A stretch of DNA of 64,000 nt from Lithodes maja (GCA_037953745.1 JBAKBP010007128.1:1-64000), one strand, 5' to 3'; shown: positions 21,714-33,694, counted from the stretch's first letter. Translations and numbers: made by a program. The notes: generated by a model not told the origin, from the sequence alone.

Positions 21714-21912
21714 TAGGATTTTGTGAACAGTATAATTTTTTGCAGAGTTGTACAACATTTGTTTGTTGGTACTTTAGCGTACATATTGAAGAATATTTTT
21801 TTTTGTAAGGCAATTAGGAGAGCATTTAAGAGACTCCAGTTAATTTAGTAATTAGTGCTTGCATAAGGGAGTTTAACACTTTTGTCTCGAGAATTTTTTG
21901 GTGAACTTCAGT

Positions 21913-24900
21913 ATGTCGGGCCCTAGTACTGACGAGGAGCGAGAGATGCTAAGTGAGGAGGTGCCGTTAGTAACTAGTGAGGAGGATGCTAGACTTTTTG
22001 TGAGTAAGCAGTACCACGTGACTGAGGAGAGGCTGACTGGGGTGAATGTTTATGGCTTGCGCCTGATAGCCCAGGTTTTGGGCAGATCCAATGTAGCAGC
22101 GATGTCCAAGGGGGAGCTGATTTCCTGGGTGTTGCGTGGGCGACATGGGGTTTCGGAGGAGAGGGCGTTTGGGGGGGTTCCTCCCCAGATCCCCTCTCAC
22201 TAGACTCCCACAGTGCCGTCCACTCAGTTGCCGGAGGTTAGCACTCTCCCACAGAGGGATGAGAATTGGAAGATTGGAGTGCCCTCGGGCGGTGCGTATG
22301 GTGGTTCCCCAGTTCTTGCCCCCCCTCCTTCAGTAGTGGCAACTCCCTCTTCCTGCCTGTCTCCAGATATGATATTTAAACTTGAGCTTGCTAAAATTGA
22401 GGCTAGGAGGCAGGAGAATGAGACTAGGAAGCATGAGATTGAGGTTAGGAGGCAGGAGGATGAGACCAGGAGGCATGAGGCTGAGGTTAGGAGGCACGAG
22501 GCTGAGCTTAGGTACGACTCAGAGAAATATTGTGCTCAAATAGATTTAGATAAGACTCGTGCAGAGTCGACAGGGATTCGGATGGGCCGTGAGGGCCAAG
22601 TAAGAGAACAGTCCTTGTCCCACTTAGTCAAGTTGGTGCCGGCATTTAGTGAAACTGAAGTCACAGAATTTTTTAATCGTTTTGAGAAGAAGTGTAGGGA
22701 GCATAATTGGCCTGAAGAGAAGTGGGCAGCTCTAGTCTCCTCCAGACTTACGGGTAAGGGTCTGAAGGCTTATGATGCACTGCCTTTAGAGTCTTGCATT
22801 GACTACCCAGAATTGAAGAGAGCTGTCCTACGGGCATACGAGTTGCAACCAGAAACATATCGATTGAAGTTTCGGGGTGTTACAAAGACTAGGGAGGCGA
22901 CCTTTCTTGAACATGCCCGGGACTTAAAAGATGCACTTACAAACTGGACACGTTCTGAGAAAGCTGAGACGGCCGAACAGTTGACTGAGCTGTTTCTGCT
23001 CGAGCAGTTTTATAAGTGTACAGGTGCAGAAATGACTTTAACTATTAAAGAAAAGAATCCAAAAACTCTACAGGAGGCAGCTGAGATGGCTGACCTCCGG
23101 CTATCATTAATTCGTGGGTGCGGGTCTGCCCAGCGTAGTGAGGCAGGTAACAAGGGGCGTGACGCCCCACCCCCCCGAGTTAGTAATATATCTTATGCAA
23201 ACAAGTACAAGAGTTATGATACCAAGACTGACCACAAGACTAGCACCGTCCCATTTAAGAAGGGGCCGGGCCCTTCCCAGTACCAAGGGAAGCCCAAAGG
23301 GGAGTTAGAGTGTTATCAATGTCATAAAAAGGGGCACTTTGCAAGAGTCTGTCCTAGCAAACCACCTACAGCAGCTGTGTCTTTGGCCTGCAACATTGGT
23401 GTGTCTCTGAAGCCTTCTGAGTTTGCCCGGGGCAGTTCGTCAGAGGCTGAGGCACAGCCAATGCAGAAGCACCTGGGAGGCTCGAACCCTGCTCAGGATG
23501 TTTTTTGCGACCATAGAGGACGGGGTTGCGTGATGTGGGCGGGGCGCAAGCATGGAGTAGAGGTCTTGCGTGATACAGGTGCTTCCCAGACTTTGATGAA
23601 AAACTTGACTGGCTACCCTATAAATGAGGCTCGGGTGGTGGTGGTGCAGGGTATTAATGCAACTCGGTCATACCCGCTGGTGCGGTTGGAGTTGGAGGTG
23701 GATGGTGTGGCACGTGAATTGGATGTTGGGATTGTGGAGAAACTGCCAGTGGAGGGCGTCGACCTTCTTCTCGGCAACGACTTTGCAATGCCCGCTTCTG
23801 AGGTTCTACCCTTAGTCGTTGCCGAGAGGCCGGCCGACGTGAGTAGTGAAGAGCGAGAGTGGGTCGAGCGGTGCCAGGCACAACCCATGGCGTGTGCTGT
23901 CACCCGAGCTCGGGCAGCTAAAGTGTCACAGCCTAGTCCTCCGTCTTCAGACCAGCAGAGGAACGATCAACAGGAGGAGGCTAAAGCTGGAGTTGGTTTT
24001 AAGAGTTTTGACTCGGCGGCTCTCCTGGGTGATTCAGTATTAGCACCATTACTTAGTTCTGGAGTAGCCCCTGGGCCTGTCATCGAGAGTGACGAGGCTG
24101 GGCATGACGAGTCTCCACGACAGCAACGTTATGAACATCGAGAGAGACAGAGGGAGCAGCTCAGTATCGGGGAGGGTCATGCATTGCTCCGGGAGCAGTT
24201 AGATCGCTTGGCACCCTCAGATATACGTCGGTTGCAGCTGGAGGACCCTGAGCTCCAAACGTGTGCTAATGGAGCTGTGGAGCTCGACGAGGACGGTGAT
24301 GCACAGCCGGGAGATTTTTTTTATTTAGATGGCATCCTGTATCGGCGTTTTCAAGACCCTAACCGTAGCTGGAAGATGGGGTCCGGGGTAGTGGACCAGT
24401 TGATGGTGCCGCGGGAGTGCAGGGATAGCCTACTGAGTTTGGCGCATGACCCACCGCTGGCAGGACATTTGGGGGTAAGAAAAACGGTGGCGGCTTTGGG
24501 GAAGTTGTTTTGGTGGCCGGGGATGAAGTCTCATGTGCAGTCCTGGATAAACTCATGTGATATTTGTCAACGGGTCGGGAAACCAAACCAAGTTATTCCT
24601 AAAGCTCCGTTGCACCCTATTCCTGTAATTGGGCCACCTTTTAGTAAGATTGTTGTTGACATGGTTGGTCCCCTCCCTCCCACAAAGGCTGGTAATAAAT
24701 TTTTGTTAACCATCATGGATGTTGCCACTAGATACCCCGATGCATACCCCATGAAAAACGGCATGGCTAAGACGGTAGTCAGTAACTTGTTGTGGTACTT
24801 TTCAAGGTACGGGTACCCGGAGGAGATTCAGTCTGATCAGGGGTCCAATTTCACCTCCAATCTCTTTAAGCAAACAATGCAACAGCATGGAATACGGGCG

Positions 24901-27021
24901 GTGGTATCGTCAGCGTATCACCCTGAGAGCCAAGGGGTGCTTGAGCGGTGGCATGCCACCCTTAAAAGCATGCTCAGGTGTTATTGTGCTGATAACGGAA
25001 GAGATTGGGATCTTGGATTGCCGTATGTACTGTTTGCTGCTCGGGAAGTGCCTGGTGAGAGCCTGGGATTTAGTCCAAACGAGCTGATTTTTGGACACCG
25101 AGTCAGGGGCCCCCTTAATATGCTGCGGGAAATTTGGGAAGGAACTGTGCCGCCTTGTTCCTTGTTGAAGTATGTGTTTGAAAGCCGTGAGCGCATGCTT
25201 AAGAGTCTGGAGATGGCAGGTCGGAATTTAACAGGGTCACAAGGTTTAATGAAGGACCGGTATGATCGCAAAGTGAAGCTCCGGGAGTTCATTGTGGGAC
25301 AGGAGGTGTTGATTTTGTTGCCTTTGGTGGGTAACCCCTTGTCGGCGAAGTATACTGGACCCTATAAAATTGTGGAGAAAATTTCGGACCTAGATTACCT
25401 TGTTGCCACTCCAGACAGGAGGAAGAAAAATCAGTTATGTCACGTGAACCTGATAAAAGAGTATGTGAGGCGCCCCTCTGAGCCTCTCACTGTCCCTGTG
25501 TTGGCTTGTTGCGGCCGTGGTGGAGAAGGAGAGGGGGACAGTCAAGCTTCAGAGGAGGATAGCTGGGATCACCATGTTTCAGCGGATCAGTGGGCGGGGA
25601 ACTCGAGCCTAAGGGCTGACGAGGCTATAGCCCATTTGCCTGAGCCGCAATTTGAAGCTATCCGTCAGTTGCTCGGTTTATACCCCACTGTATTCGCTGA
25701 ACATCCAGGCCTCACTACTCAGGCTATGCATGATGTTGACGTGGGGCACCATCTACCCTTTAAGTCAATCCCATACCGTGTGCCCCCCATAAAACTACCC
25801 GCTCTGAGGGATGAGTTGGAGTATATGCTCGGTAGAGGGTTGATAGAGAAAGGTACCGTTAAATGGACTTCCCCCGTAACACTGCAGCCTAAACCAGATG
25901 GCAAGGTACGCTTCTGTATTGATTTCCGTAGGCTAAACGGTTTGACTCCAACTAACCCATATCCTCTTCCTCGGGTTGATGATAGTGTTGATAAAATTGG
26001 TAATGCTCGGTTTTTGTCTAAAGTTGATTTAGTAAAAGGTTACTGGCAAGTACCTTTGTCCGAGCGCGCTAAAGAGGTATGTGGTTTTGTGGTGGACGGG
26101 AGTACTTACCGGTGTAATGTTATGCCCTACGGACTTAAGAATGCACCAGCAACGTTTCAGAACCTGATGAATGAAATTGTCAAGGACATTCCAAATTGCA
26201 CCGTATACTTGGACGATGTAATCATTTATGATGACGACTTTGAGAGCCATTGTGAGCACCTGGAGACCTTGTTCCGGAAACTTAGTGAAGCAAGTCTGGT
26301 AGTAAATTTGGCAAAGTGTGACTTCGTAAAAGCCACTGTGCAGTACCTTGGGTTTGTAGTGGGAAGGGGACAGGTGTGCCCTCCTCAGAACAAGGTACAG
26401 GCTATCAATAAATTTCCGCACCCAACCACCAAGAAGCAGATCATGAGATTCTTGGGTATGATAGGCTACTACAGACGCTATAAAAAAGGTTACTCTACGG
26501 TGTTGGCACCTCTCACAGATTTGTTATCTAAAGTCAAAAAGTTTTTGTGGGCGCCTGAGTGTGAAAAGGCTTTTAATTTAGTGAAGCATTTGCTGTGTAC
26601 TCACCCGATACTCAGGGCCCCAGACTTTAACAGGCCTTTTCAGCTGGCAACAGATGCTAGTGGTGTAGGGGCTGGTGCCGTCTTGCTACAGACAGACAAT
26701 GAAGGTGTGGAACACCCAGTAAGTTTCTTTTCTAAGAAGTTCAATGCTGCACAAAAGAACTATTCTACAATAGAAAAGGAATTACTGGCGATTGTGCTGT
26801 CCCTCAGGCACTTCGAGGTGTATGTTCCAGCCTATGGCCCAGTCGTGGTTATCTACACTGATCATCACCCTTTGAGATTCCTAAATCAATTTCACAATCG
26901 CAATATGAGACTGACCCGGTGGTCATTGATGTTGCAGGAGTATAACCTGGACATCCGGCATATTGCGGGATGTGACAATGTGATTGCGGATTGTTTATCG
27001 AGGGTAGATGATCAGTCGTAG
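21913..27021 (+). pseudogene. gag-pol: gag-pol polyprotein of copy 2, one nonsense codon
   Basis: A single frame runs from ATG 21913 to the stop at 27019-27021, interrupted once: TAG at 22201-22203, where copy 1 has TCG. Gag and Pol share one frame with no frameshift signal. Counting residues from 22213: coiled coil 60-100; SCAN-like Gag region 135-300; zinc knuckle CX2CX4HX4C (C367, C370, H375, C380; 23311-23354); protease DTGAS (D454); integrase zinc finger (H745, H752, C782, C785), DD35E triad (D816, D875, E911), GPY module (1049-1051); reverse transcriptase D1272 and YLDD (D1334, D1335); RNase H D1481, E1521 or E1523, D1550, D1593. All catalytic residues are present. RYKKGY and SKVKK differ from copy 1 near 26479 and 26535. 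The order Gag-PR-IN-RT-RH identifies the Gmr1-like lineage. Confidence 0.93.
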
Positions 27022-27526
27022 GCTATCACAGGTGTATGATCCCGAAGAGATTGACACACGGGTAGCCTCCTGCTTTGGTTTGAGTAGTATTTTGCGCTTG
27101 GTGCTTGTTGGCTCGCGGTTGTAGCCCAGCGTATTGGGTCGTAAAGCAGGATTGTTGAGCGTTTGGTATAGAAGAAAATAGGCTGCCCTTATAGTGCAGC
27201 CGGAAAAAAAACATATTAAAATATAAAAATCATATAAAAAAACTCTTTCTTTTTGATATAGATAATTGTATAAGTTTGTCATAGCCTATAGTGTTTGAGT
27301 AGTCCACGAACTATCAAACGGCTGAGCTGCTGTAAGCTCGCTCTGGGAGCATGATATTATGTCTTTTACTATTGTTGGGAGGAGTTATGAAATGTGAATT
27401 TTTTTTTATAAGATGTGTTTTAGTGATAAACTCAGCGTTGTTTTAGTGCCATGCGGTCGCTGGGTGTGAGGGGTTTGATGGGGTTCTGTATATCAGATTT
27501 TAGCTCAGGGTTGAGCAAGTAAAATC
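27022..27526 (+). other. 3' non-coding region of copy 2
   Basis: Matches 19328-19832 apart from homopolymer lengths. Nothing else seen. Confidence 0.7.
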
Positions 27527-27536
27527 TTGGGGGAGG
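27527..27536 (+). promoter_or_regulatory. Polypurine tract, copy 2
   Basis: TTGGGGGAGG immediately before LTR 3, identical to copy 1. Confidence 0.8.
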
Positions 27537-29392
27537 TGTGACGCATGTCGAGTATGAGCATGCTGTACAGAACGCCCAGTCAGGCCCCACTCTCGCTAGG
27601 ATCGTCAGGGCAGGAACTTTGGCTGTAGTCTGTGTAGAGTTTCCTAACTTAGTTTATGTGAGCCGTTGTACTATAAGTATTATAAATATGTATTTTGTTT
27701 TCATCTGAGTCAACGAGTTCTATTTTATATCATTAGTTATAAGTATTGTGTGTGGGACTTATATGTAATGATGAGAGGAGAGAGAGAGAGATATTACGTA
27801 ACGGGGACCAGTGAGTGCGCCACGCGGGCAGATAGGCCTAACTCCCTCCTCCCTCCTCCCTTCCTCCCTTTCAGCGCGTGGGAAGTTCTTTGTCGATCCC
27901 AGATTGAGAGAGAATATGACGTCACGATTGCTAGTGGGCGGTCCTTAGTAGTTGGCGTTATGCTCACTAAAGGGCCGAGTATAAAAAGGGAGGTCCCGCC
28001 GCATTTTCCTCAGAACTCATCAGGCAAAGCGACCTCTCATATCCCTTGCAACTATCCATATTCTTCCGACTGATGTGAACTTTCTCTACTCTCTGAACAG
28101 CCTATCTTCTTCTCTTCTCGTCCCTGTTTAACCTCCATGACCCCTTTGGTGCAGATTTAGTCAGCCAAAGTATTATCGCTTGAGTTCTCACGAGATAAGT
28201 GCCTGTTAGATAGCCTATTTTTGGAAGGGTTAACTAGAATAGGATTGATTGATGTTTGTTGCACTCGTATATGCATTTCCCTGTGTGCGATTATTCATGT
28301 TCCTGTTTTCTGCTGGTTTAGGCAATGCTAGACTGGGATAGGGTTTCTGAGTTGTGATTTCCTATGAGTACTAGGTTGCGGTTGAACCAGTACAATTGCA
28401 ACGGAGACGTGGAACGCCTAGGTGGTCTTTCTGACTGTGTACCGTGGGAGTTTAGCACTGTGTTGCGAGTGAGGGCTTTTGCCTGTGCCACCCAACACTG
28501 TGCTATCTCATTTGCTTGACTTTGAGAGGATCGCCAGGAGAGAACCAGATACTAGTGATCTGGATCTCTCAAGAGAGCATCCCGTCAATTACCGTAATTT
28601 GGCCGCACAGTCTTAAGGACCTCGCTAGGCTACGAGCCGCTTGCTCAGCCATTGTCTCTTAACCTTAGATATCCCAGCTAGACTTTGCTCGACCAGCAGA
28701 TACAGCATAGTATTGAAGCTTCTCCTTATGTATATTATTGTTTAAGCACTATTGATTTCATGTGTGGCACGCTTAGCTACTTCAGAGATTAGTGGCCCAC
28801 GAGCACAATCTTAGTAGGCTATTGCCAGTGCATTGTCGGAGTACTTCTTCTTAATGTTTGCCATATCCTATTGCTTATTCTTATAATTCTTCTTATGTCA
28901 ATTTAAAGCCTTTAATTACCAGTGAGTTATTCATTAAATTGCTGTTCAAAATCCGATACTTACTTCTTATGAGTATTCGAGAAGCATCTAACTTATCAGA
29001 AGATTCCTTGCTTGATGCTCGAGGACTATTGTTTAACGTAACGTAATAGTGCCGATCCGAAGTAGAGGGTGGAGGACTTCTTAAGTTCTTAGTTCAAGGG
29101 TGGATTACTTCGGCTTCGGCCAACACTATTCTTTAGTGTTGTAGTACTTTCTTCTTTGTTTGATTGTTGACCAGACTAGATAACTCCCGTCTTGCTATTA
29201 GTCTGTTGTGTGAAACGCTAGTACCGAGTTCTTGTATACCCCGTTATAGCAGATAGAACTCTGGAGGGTAGTGGCGTTTTTTGTTCGGCTGGCAGTACTC
29301 TGGGGTTGGGATCGTGTGTTTCCGTTGTGGCAGCGAGCCATACTCGAGTCCTGTGTAAGAGCCCTAGTGTACCCGAGTGCCCGGTCGTAACA
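27537..29392 (+). repeat. LTR 3 of the tandem array
   Basis: 1856 bp with TGTGACGC...CGTAACA ends and the same CRE-like (27917-27924) and TATA (27980-27987) sites as LTR 1 and LTR 2. It is followed by unique-looking sequence, not by the 41-bp minisatellite. Confidence 0.95.
27917..28013 (+). promoter_or_regulatory. LTR 3 promoter: CRE-like site and TATA box
   Basis: Unchanged copy of the LTR 1 promoter; it faces rightward into non-element DNA. Confidence 0.5.
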
Positions 29393-30140
29393 CTTCACGT
29401 AAAATGAATATTTTAGCAGAAATATTGAGCTAGTGACTGATATTAACTTTTTGACCTAAGTGACTTGTGATGTAAATAACATAAAATTTAGCATTGAAAG
29501 CTGATATAATATTAAAACAAACTGTATGGATGGTTCAAAACACCTACAGTACATAGCTGAAGGTATATAATAAATTGTAAACCCTACTCAGGGATTCGGG
29601 AAAAAAAAAAAAAAAAAAGTCTCCGATTTCCATACTCGACTTCTTTTTATTTTGCACCTATGCTCTATTATGTGTAATAATGAAACAATGGCTGTTGTAA
29701 TATGTCTACTGAGGTCCAAAGTAAAGGATTTTACTTAGAATTAACAAAAATAATCTTGCATTTGTGTAAAAGAGACGAATATTGCTATGCTACTCAAATT
29801 TTAAGAAAACTTAATATGTCATGACCTTTTGACCGCTGCTGACCTACATATCAAATTTAATGTCATGTGTTATATATCATCTGGTAGAGCATTCAAAGAC
29901 GAACATTTTGAGTGGTCATTGAATATTTGTACATGTTTCTGGATGGAATTATGAAGCATTGAATTTTCCTCACCTCAAATTTTTAGTCAAGTTTTTGTCA
30001 CAATTACCCAATACATATCCCTGAATTTCTGCCAATTGACCATCATGCCAAAAGTCTACCCTCGTTTTTATGATAGCCCAGATGGTCTACTTCATGAATT
30101 TGAGGACTAACTTAGGGTACAACAAAATTCTACGGGAACC
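29393..30140. other. Unassigned AT-rich interval
   Basis: No coding frame or inverted repeat I can support. An A18 run lies at 29600-29618. TGACCT-rich phrases occur at about 29446-29470 and 29819-29850. Confidence 0.6.
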
Positions 30141-30500
30141 CCCTAAGCCAATAACCTATCCCCCTCGTGTTTAGTCCCGATAATTTTTAAAATTTTAAGG
30201 TGTTCGGCCCATTTAGTTTGACGATTTAAAAACGTTTCGCCCCTTTCTTTGTCAATTTTAAGACTTTTTTTTTGCCATTTAGGTGTCGTTTTTTTCTTAG
30301 CGAGTGATAGCGAGCTTGTTATTTTAAGAATAACACGGCCTTTGGACGTGACATTTCTCTACCGAAAAATATACAAATTTATCTTGAAGGAGGGTTTAGG
30401 GGTGTTTTTCTTAAGCTTGATCGAGGTCTAGCGACGAAACAATTAAAAAATAAATTAATATCATAATAAATTGACCAAAAACAAACCGTACCCCCCTTAA
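30141..30500 (+). mobile_element. MITE family A, diverged copy
   Basis: Contains CTCGTGTTTAGTCCCG, a TTTAGGTGTCG block, AGCGAGTGATAGCGAGC, a degraded form of the GGCCGAAGGCC palindrome and a right end CCCCCCTTAA (30491-30500). The left TTAAGGGG end has decayed to CCCTAAGCC. Substitutions are denser than in the other copies. Confidence 0.7.
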
Positions 30501-30535
30501 CACTGGTCTGGCAGCTTACAAGTAAGCATTTATAT

Positions 30536-30660
30536 TATTTAGGTTACCTAAATTCATCAACCATCAGTCTTAGTTTCCGATACCAGGGCATAATACTCCA
30601 AAAATGTTGCCAGAAAAATGTTGATGATCGAATGTTGACTATAAAAGCTCTCGTGTGATA
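30536..30660. repeat. Interspersed repeat shared with 44600-44665
   Basis: TTAGGTTACCTAAATTCATC..GTTTCCGATACCAG..ATACTCC is the reverse complement, with changes, of 44606-44665 and of 63450-63510. Its nature is unknown. Confidence 0.55.
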
Positions 30661-30707
30661 CCGGCTTAACTCGAAAGACTTCTTTTCCTGCTCTCATCAC
30701 CCTTTCT

Positions 30708-31076
30708 TTAAGGGGGGTCACCTGCTTTTTTTATCTCCTTTTCTCCTGGCTTGTATCCATTCGGCCCCACTCAGACTACTGTTTTAAGACGTTTATCCCA
30801 TCAAGGCGTAGTTTTCTTCCTGGCGAGCGATAGCGGCCCAGCATTGTATGGAGAAATCCGGCTTCACCGGAGACTTTTTTTCTATCGAAAAATTTATAAA
30901 TTTAGCCTGCTGTCAAAAACATTTTCAAAAATCATGCTGGCTCGCTACCACTCGCCAGTTAAACATCGACACCTGGATGGTGATAAACGTCATAGAACAA
31001 TAGGCTGAATGAGGTCAAATGGATACAACCCAGAGAGAGGGAGAGAGAGAAAAGAAAACGAGGTGGGCCCCCTTAA
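30708..31076 (+). mobile_element. MITE family B
   Basis: Starts TTAAGGGGGGTCACC and ends GGTGGGCCCCCTTAA, inverted ends with TTAA at each side (30708-30711, 31073-31076). Arms carry CTTGTATCCATTCGGCCCC and its inverse. The centre has TGGCGAGCGATAGCGG and a CCGGCTTCACCGG hairpin, a block shared with family A. No transposase. Confidence 0.8.
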
Positions 31077-31208
31077 CCCCAAACTACTCCCTTTTTCTTA
31101 TGCTGACAGTTATCCTAATATAGCCCTTTTATTGGAGAGCTCCTTCTTAATCCTATCTGGTACTAGGCTGTTTTTTTTTTGTTTTTTTTTTTACCATCCT
31201 TCTTTCAT

Positions 31209-31402
31209 TTAACCCCTTCTGTACCGGCGACGTCTATTTAATTATGTTCTTGCTATTTTTAGACGATTTTAAGGAGTTTAAAAAGGGCCTCTACCAATTA
31301 TTAGGCTTCGAACTATCTCCTTTAACCCATTTTACTACCACAGATCCTTCTTAAACTGCACAAAATCGTCTAACTATAACTAAAAGCAAATTATATAGAC
31401 AT
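31209..31402 (+). mobile_element. MITE family C, right end replaced by tandem array
   Basis: Begins TTAACCCCTTCTGTACCGG and follows the family C sequence through the inverted GTCTAACTATAACTA block, but the terminal inverted repeat is missing: after ATATAGACATCG the 20-bp array begins. A T-rich tract with G interruptions lies just upstream (31170-31192). Confidence 0.7.
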
Positions 31403-32674
31403 CGTAATCTAACATCCGACATCGAATTCTAACATTCAACATTGTATTATAACATCCAACATTGTATTCTAACAAGCAACATTGTATTCTAACATCCAAC
31501 ATTGTATTCTAACATCCAACATTGTATTCTAACATCCAACATTGTATTCTAACATCCGACATTGTATTCTAACATCCGACATTGTATTCTAACATCCGAC
31601 ATTGTATTCTAACATCCGACATTGTATTCTAACATCCGACATTGTATTCTAACATCCGACATTGTATTCTAACAACCGACATTGTATTCTAACAACCGAC
31701 ATTGTATTCTAACAACCGACATTCTATTCTAACATCCAACATTCTATTCTAACTTACAACATTGTATTCTAACTTACAACATTGTATTCTAACAACCAAC
31801 ATTGTATTCTAACATCCGACATTGTATTCTAACATCCGACATTGTATGCTAACAACCAACATTGTATGCTAGCAACCAACATTGTATGCTAGCAACCAAC
31901 ATTGTATGCTAGCAACCAACATTGTATTCTAACATCCGACATTGTATTCTAACATCCGACATTGTATTCTAACAACCAACATTGTATTCTAACAACCAAC
32001 ATTGTATTCTAACAACCAACATTGTATTCTAACAACCAACATTGTATTCTAACAACCAACATTGTATTCTAACAACCAACATTGTATTCTAACATCCGAC
32101 ATTGTATTCTAACATCCGACATTGTATGCTAACAACCAACATTGTATGCTAGCAACCAACATTGTATGCTAGCAACCAACATTGTATGCTAGCAACCAAC
32201 ATTGTATGCTAGCAACCAACATTGTATGCTAGCAACCAACATTGTATGCTAGCAACCAACATTGTATGCTAGCAACCAACATTGTATGCTAGCAACCAAC
32301 ATTGTATGCTAGCAACCAACATTGTATTCTAACAACCAACATTGTATTCTAACAACCAACATTGTATTCTAACAACCAACATTGTATTCTAACAACCAAC
32401 ATTGTATTCTAACAACCAACATTGTATTCTAACAACCAACATTGTATTCTAACAACCAACATTGTATTCTAACAACCAACATTGTATTCTAACAACCAAC
32501 ATTGTATTCCAACATTGTATTCCAACAACCAACATTGTATTCTAACAACCAACATTGTATTTCAACATTGTATTCCAACAACCAACATTGTATTCTAACA
32601 ACCAACATTGTATTCTAACAACCAACATTGTATTCTAACAACCAACCTCATATTTTAAAAAACGACATCATATG
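31399..32674. repeat. 20-bp minisatellite, main block
   Basis: About 62 units of 20 bp with core ACATTGTATTCTAACATCCG. Unit variants are in blocks: ATCCGAC, AACCAAC, and TGCTAGCAACC (31858-31920 and 32120-32320). The TGCTAGC block occurs twice, which points to internal block copying. Two irregular steps occur at 32510-32570 where a TTCCAACATTGTATTCC half-unit is added. No spacers, so this is not CRISPR-like. Confidence 0.95.
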
Positions 32675-33040
32675 TAAGGGGAGATGGGTCAATTTTCTGG
32701 TCCCCTTTCTTCCTCATGTTTAGCCCCAATAGCTTTAGGATTTTAGGACGTTCGGCGATTTTAAGACATTTCTCCCTATTTCTTTGTCAATAGTAAGACT
32801 TTTCGTGTTATTTAAGTGTCGGTTTTTTCCTGGCGAGCGATAGCGAGCCTGTTATTTGAGAGGAACCGGCTTTATGCCGGTTAATTTTTCTATCGAAAAA
32901 TGTCGAAATTTATCTTGAAGGAAGGTCTTGGGCGGGGGGGGGGGGGGGGGGTTAAGCTTGATGGAGGTCTAGGGAGGAAACTAAACACAATTATAAAGAG
33001 ATACATAAATGAGGAAATAAATAAGCCCATCCCCCCTTAA
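32674..33040 (+). mobile_element. MITE family A
   Basis: Starts TAAGGGGAGATGGGTCA and ends GCCCATCCCCCCTTAA; it contains TCATGTTTAGCCCC, CCTGGCGAGCGATAGCGAGCC and a degraded central hairpin. A G20 run interrupts it at about 32936-32951. It is inserted within the degraded end of the 20-bp array. Confidence 0.8.
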
Positions 33041-33056
33041 CCAGTGATACTGTATA

Positions 33057-33427
33057 TAAAGGGGGGGATGGTTCACTTTTTGGGCGATTTTTGCATGTAT
33101 TAATTATTGTTCTAGTCTCCTTCCCAGACCACCATCAAATTAAAAACAAAAACATCCATTAGATCCCCCTTCTAGATTAATATGTATATTTTTCGGAAGA
33201 AAAATTCCAGCCGAAGGCCGGTTCTTTCAACATTACAGGCTCACAATCGTTCGCCAGGGAAACAATCGGCACCTAAATAGCACGAAAGGTCTAAATATTG
33301 ACTAAGAAATGGGGCGAAAGGTCTTAAAATCGACTAACTAATGGGGCAAACATCTTAACATCTGAAAACTAATGGGGCTAAACATGAGGGAGAAAGTGGT
33401 CCAGAAAACCGGCCCATCCCCGTTTAA
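33057..33427 (-). mobile_element. MITE family A
   Basis: Starts TAAAGGGGGGGATGG and ends GGCCCATCCCCGTTTAA; the GCCGAAGGCCGG palindrome is at about 33211-33223. Opposite orientation to the neighbour, so the two together form a long inverted repeat. The 20-bp array resumes right after it. Confidence 0.8.
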
Positions 33428-33604
33428 CAACTGCATCATATTCTTACAACCAACATCGTATTTTATCAACCAACATCGTGTTCTAACATCTGACATTGTA
33501 TTCTAACATCCGACATTGCATTTTAAGAACCAACATCGTAATATTTGACAGCCAACATCGTATTTTATCAATCAACATCGTATATTAAAAACCGACATCG
33601 CAAA
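33428..33604. repeat. 20-bp minisatellite, degenerate end
   Basis: CAACCAACATCGTATTTTAT and similar units continue the array beyond the two MITEs, with far more substitutions than the main block, as expected for an array edge. Confidence 0.8.
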
Positions 33605-33694
33605 TAATCCGTACCGTACCGGTGACGTCTCTTTTATTTGATTTCAGCTACATTTAGACGATTTTATGAAGCTTAGGAAGAATATATGGTAGCT
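33605..33694 (+). mobile_element. MITE family C fragment
   Basis: GTACCGGTGACGTCTC and CATTTAGACGATTTTATG match the left half of family C. The right half is absent; the duplicated block S1 begins inside it at 33679. Confidence 0.6.

Larger units (their letters stand above)
21714..29392 (+). mobile_element. Gmr1-like LTR retrotransposon, copy 2, lacking its own 5' LTR
   Basis: Internal region 21714-27536 followed by LTR 27537-29392. Apart from the changed first 15 bases it aligns with copy 1 throughout. Its 3' flank (CTTCACGT) does not match the left flank of copy 1, so the three-LTR array has no target duplication as a whole. Unequal recombination between elements, a deletion joining two neighbouring insertions, or an assembly join are all possible. 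Confidence 0.88.

Noticed and set aside
31399..33604. Regular 20-bp repeat that could suggest a CRISPR array
   Set aside because: Units are contiguous without spacers, and the surrounding elements are eukaryotic.
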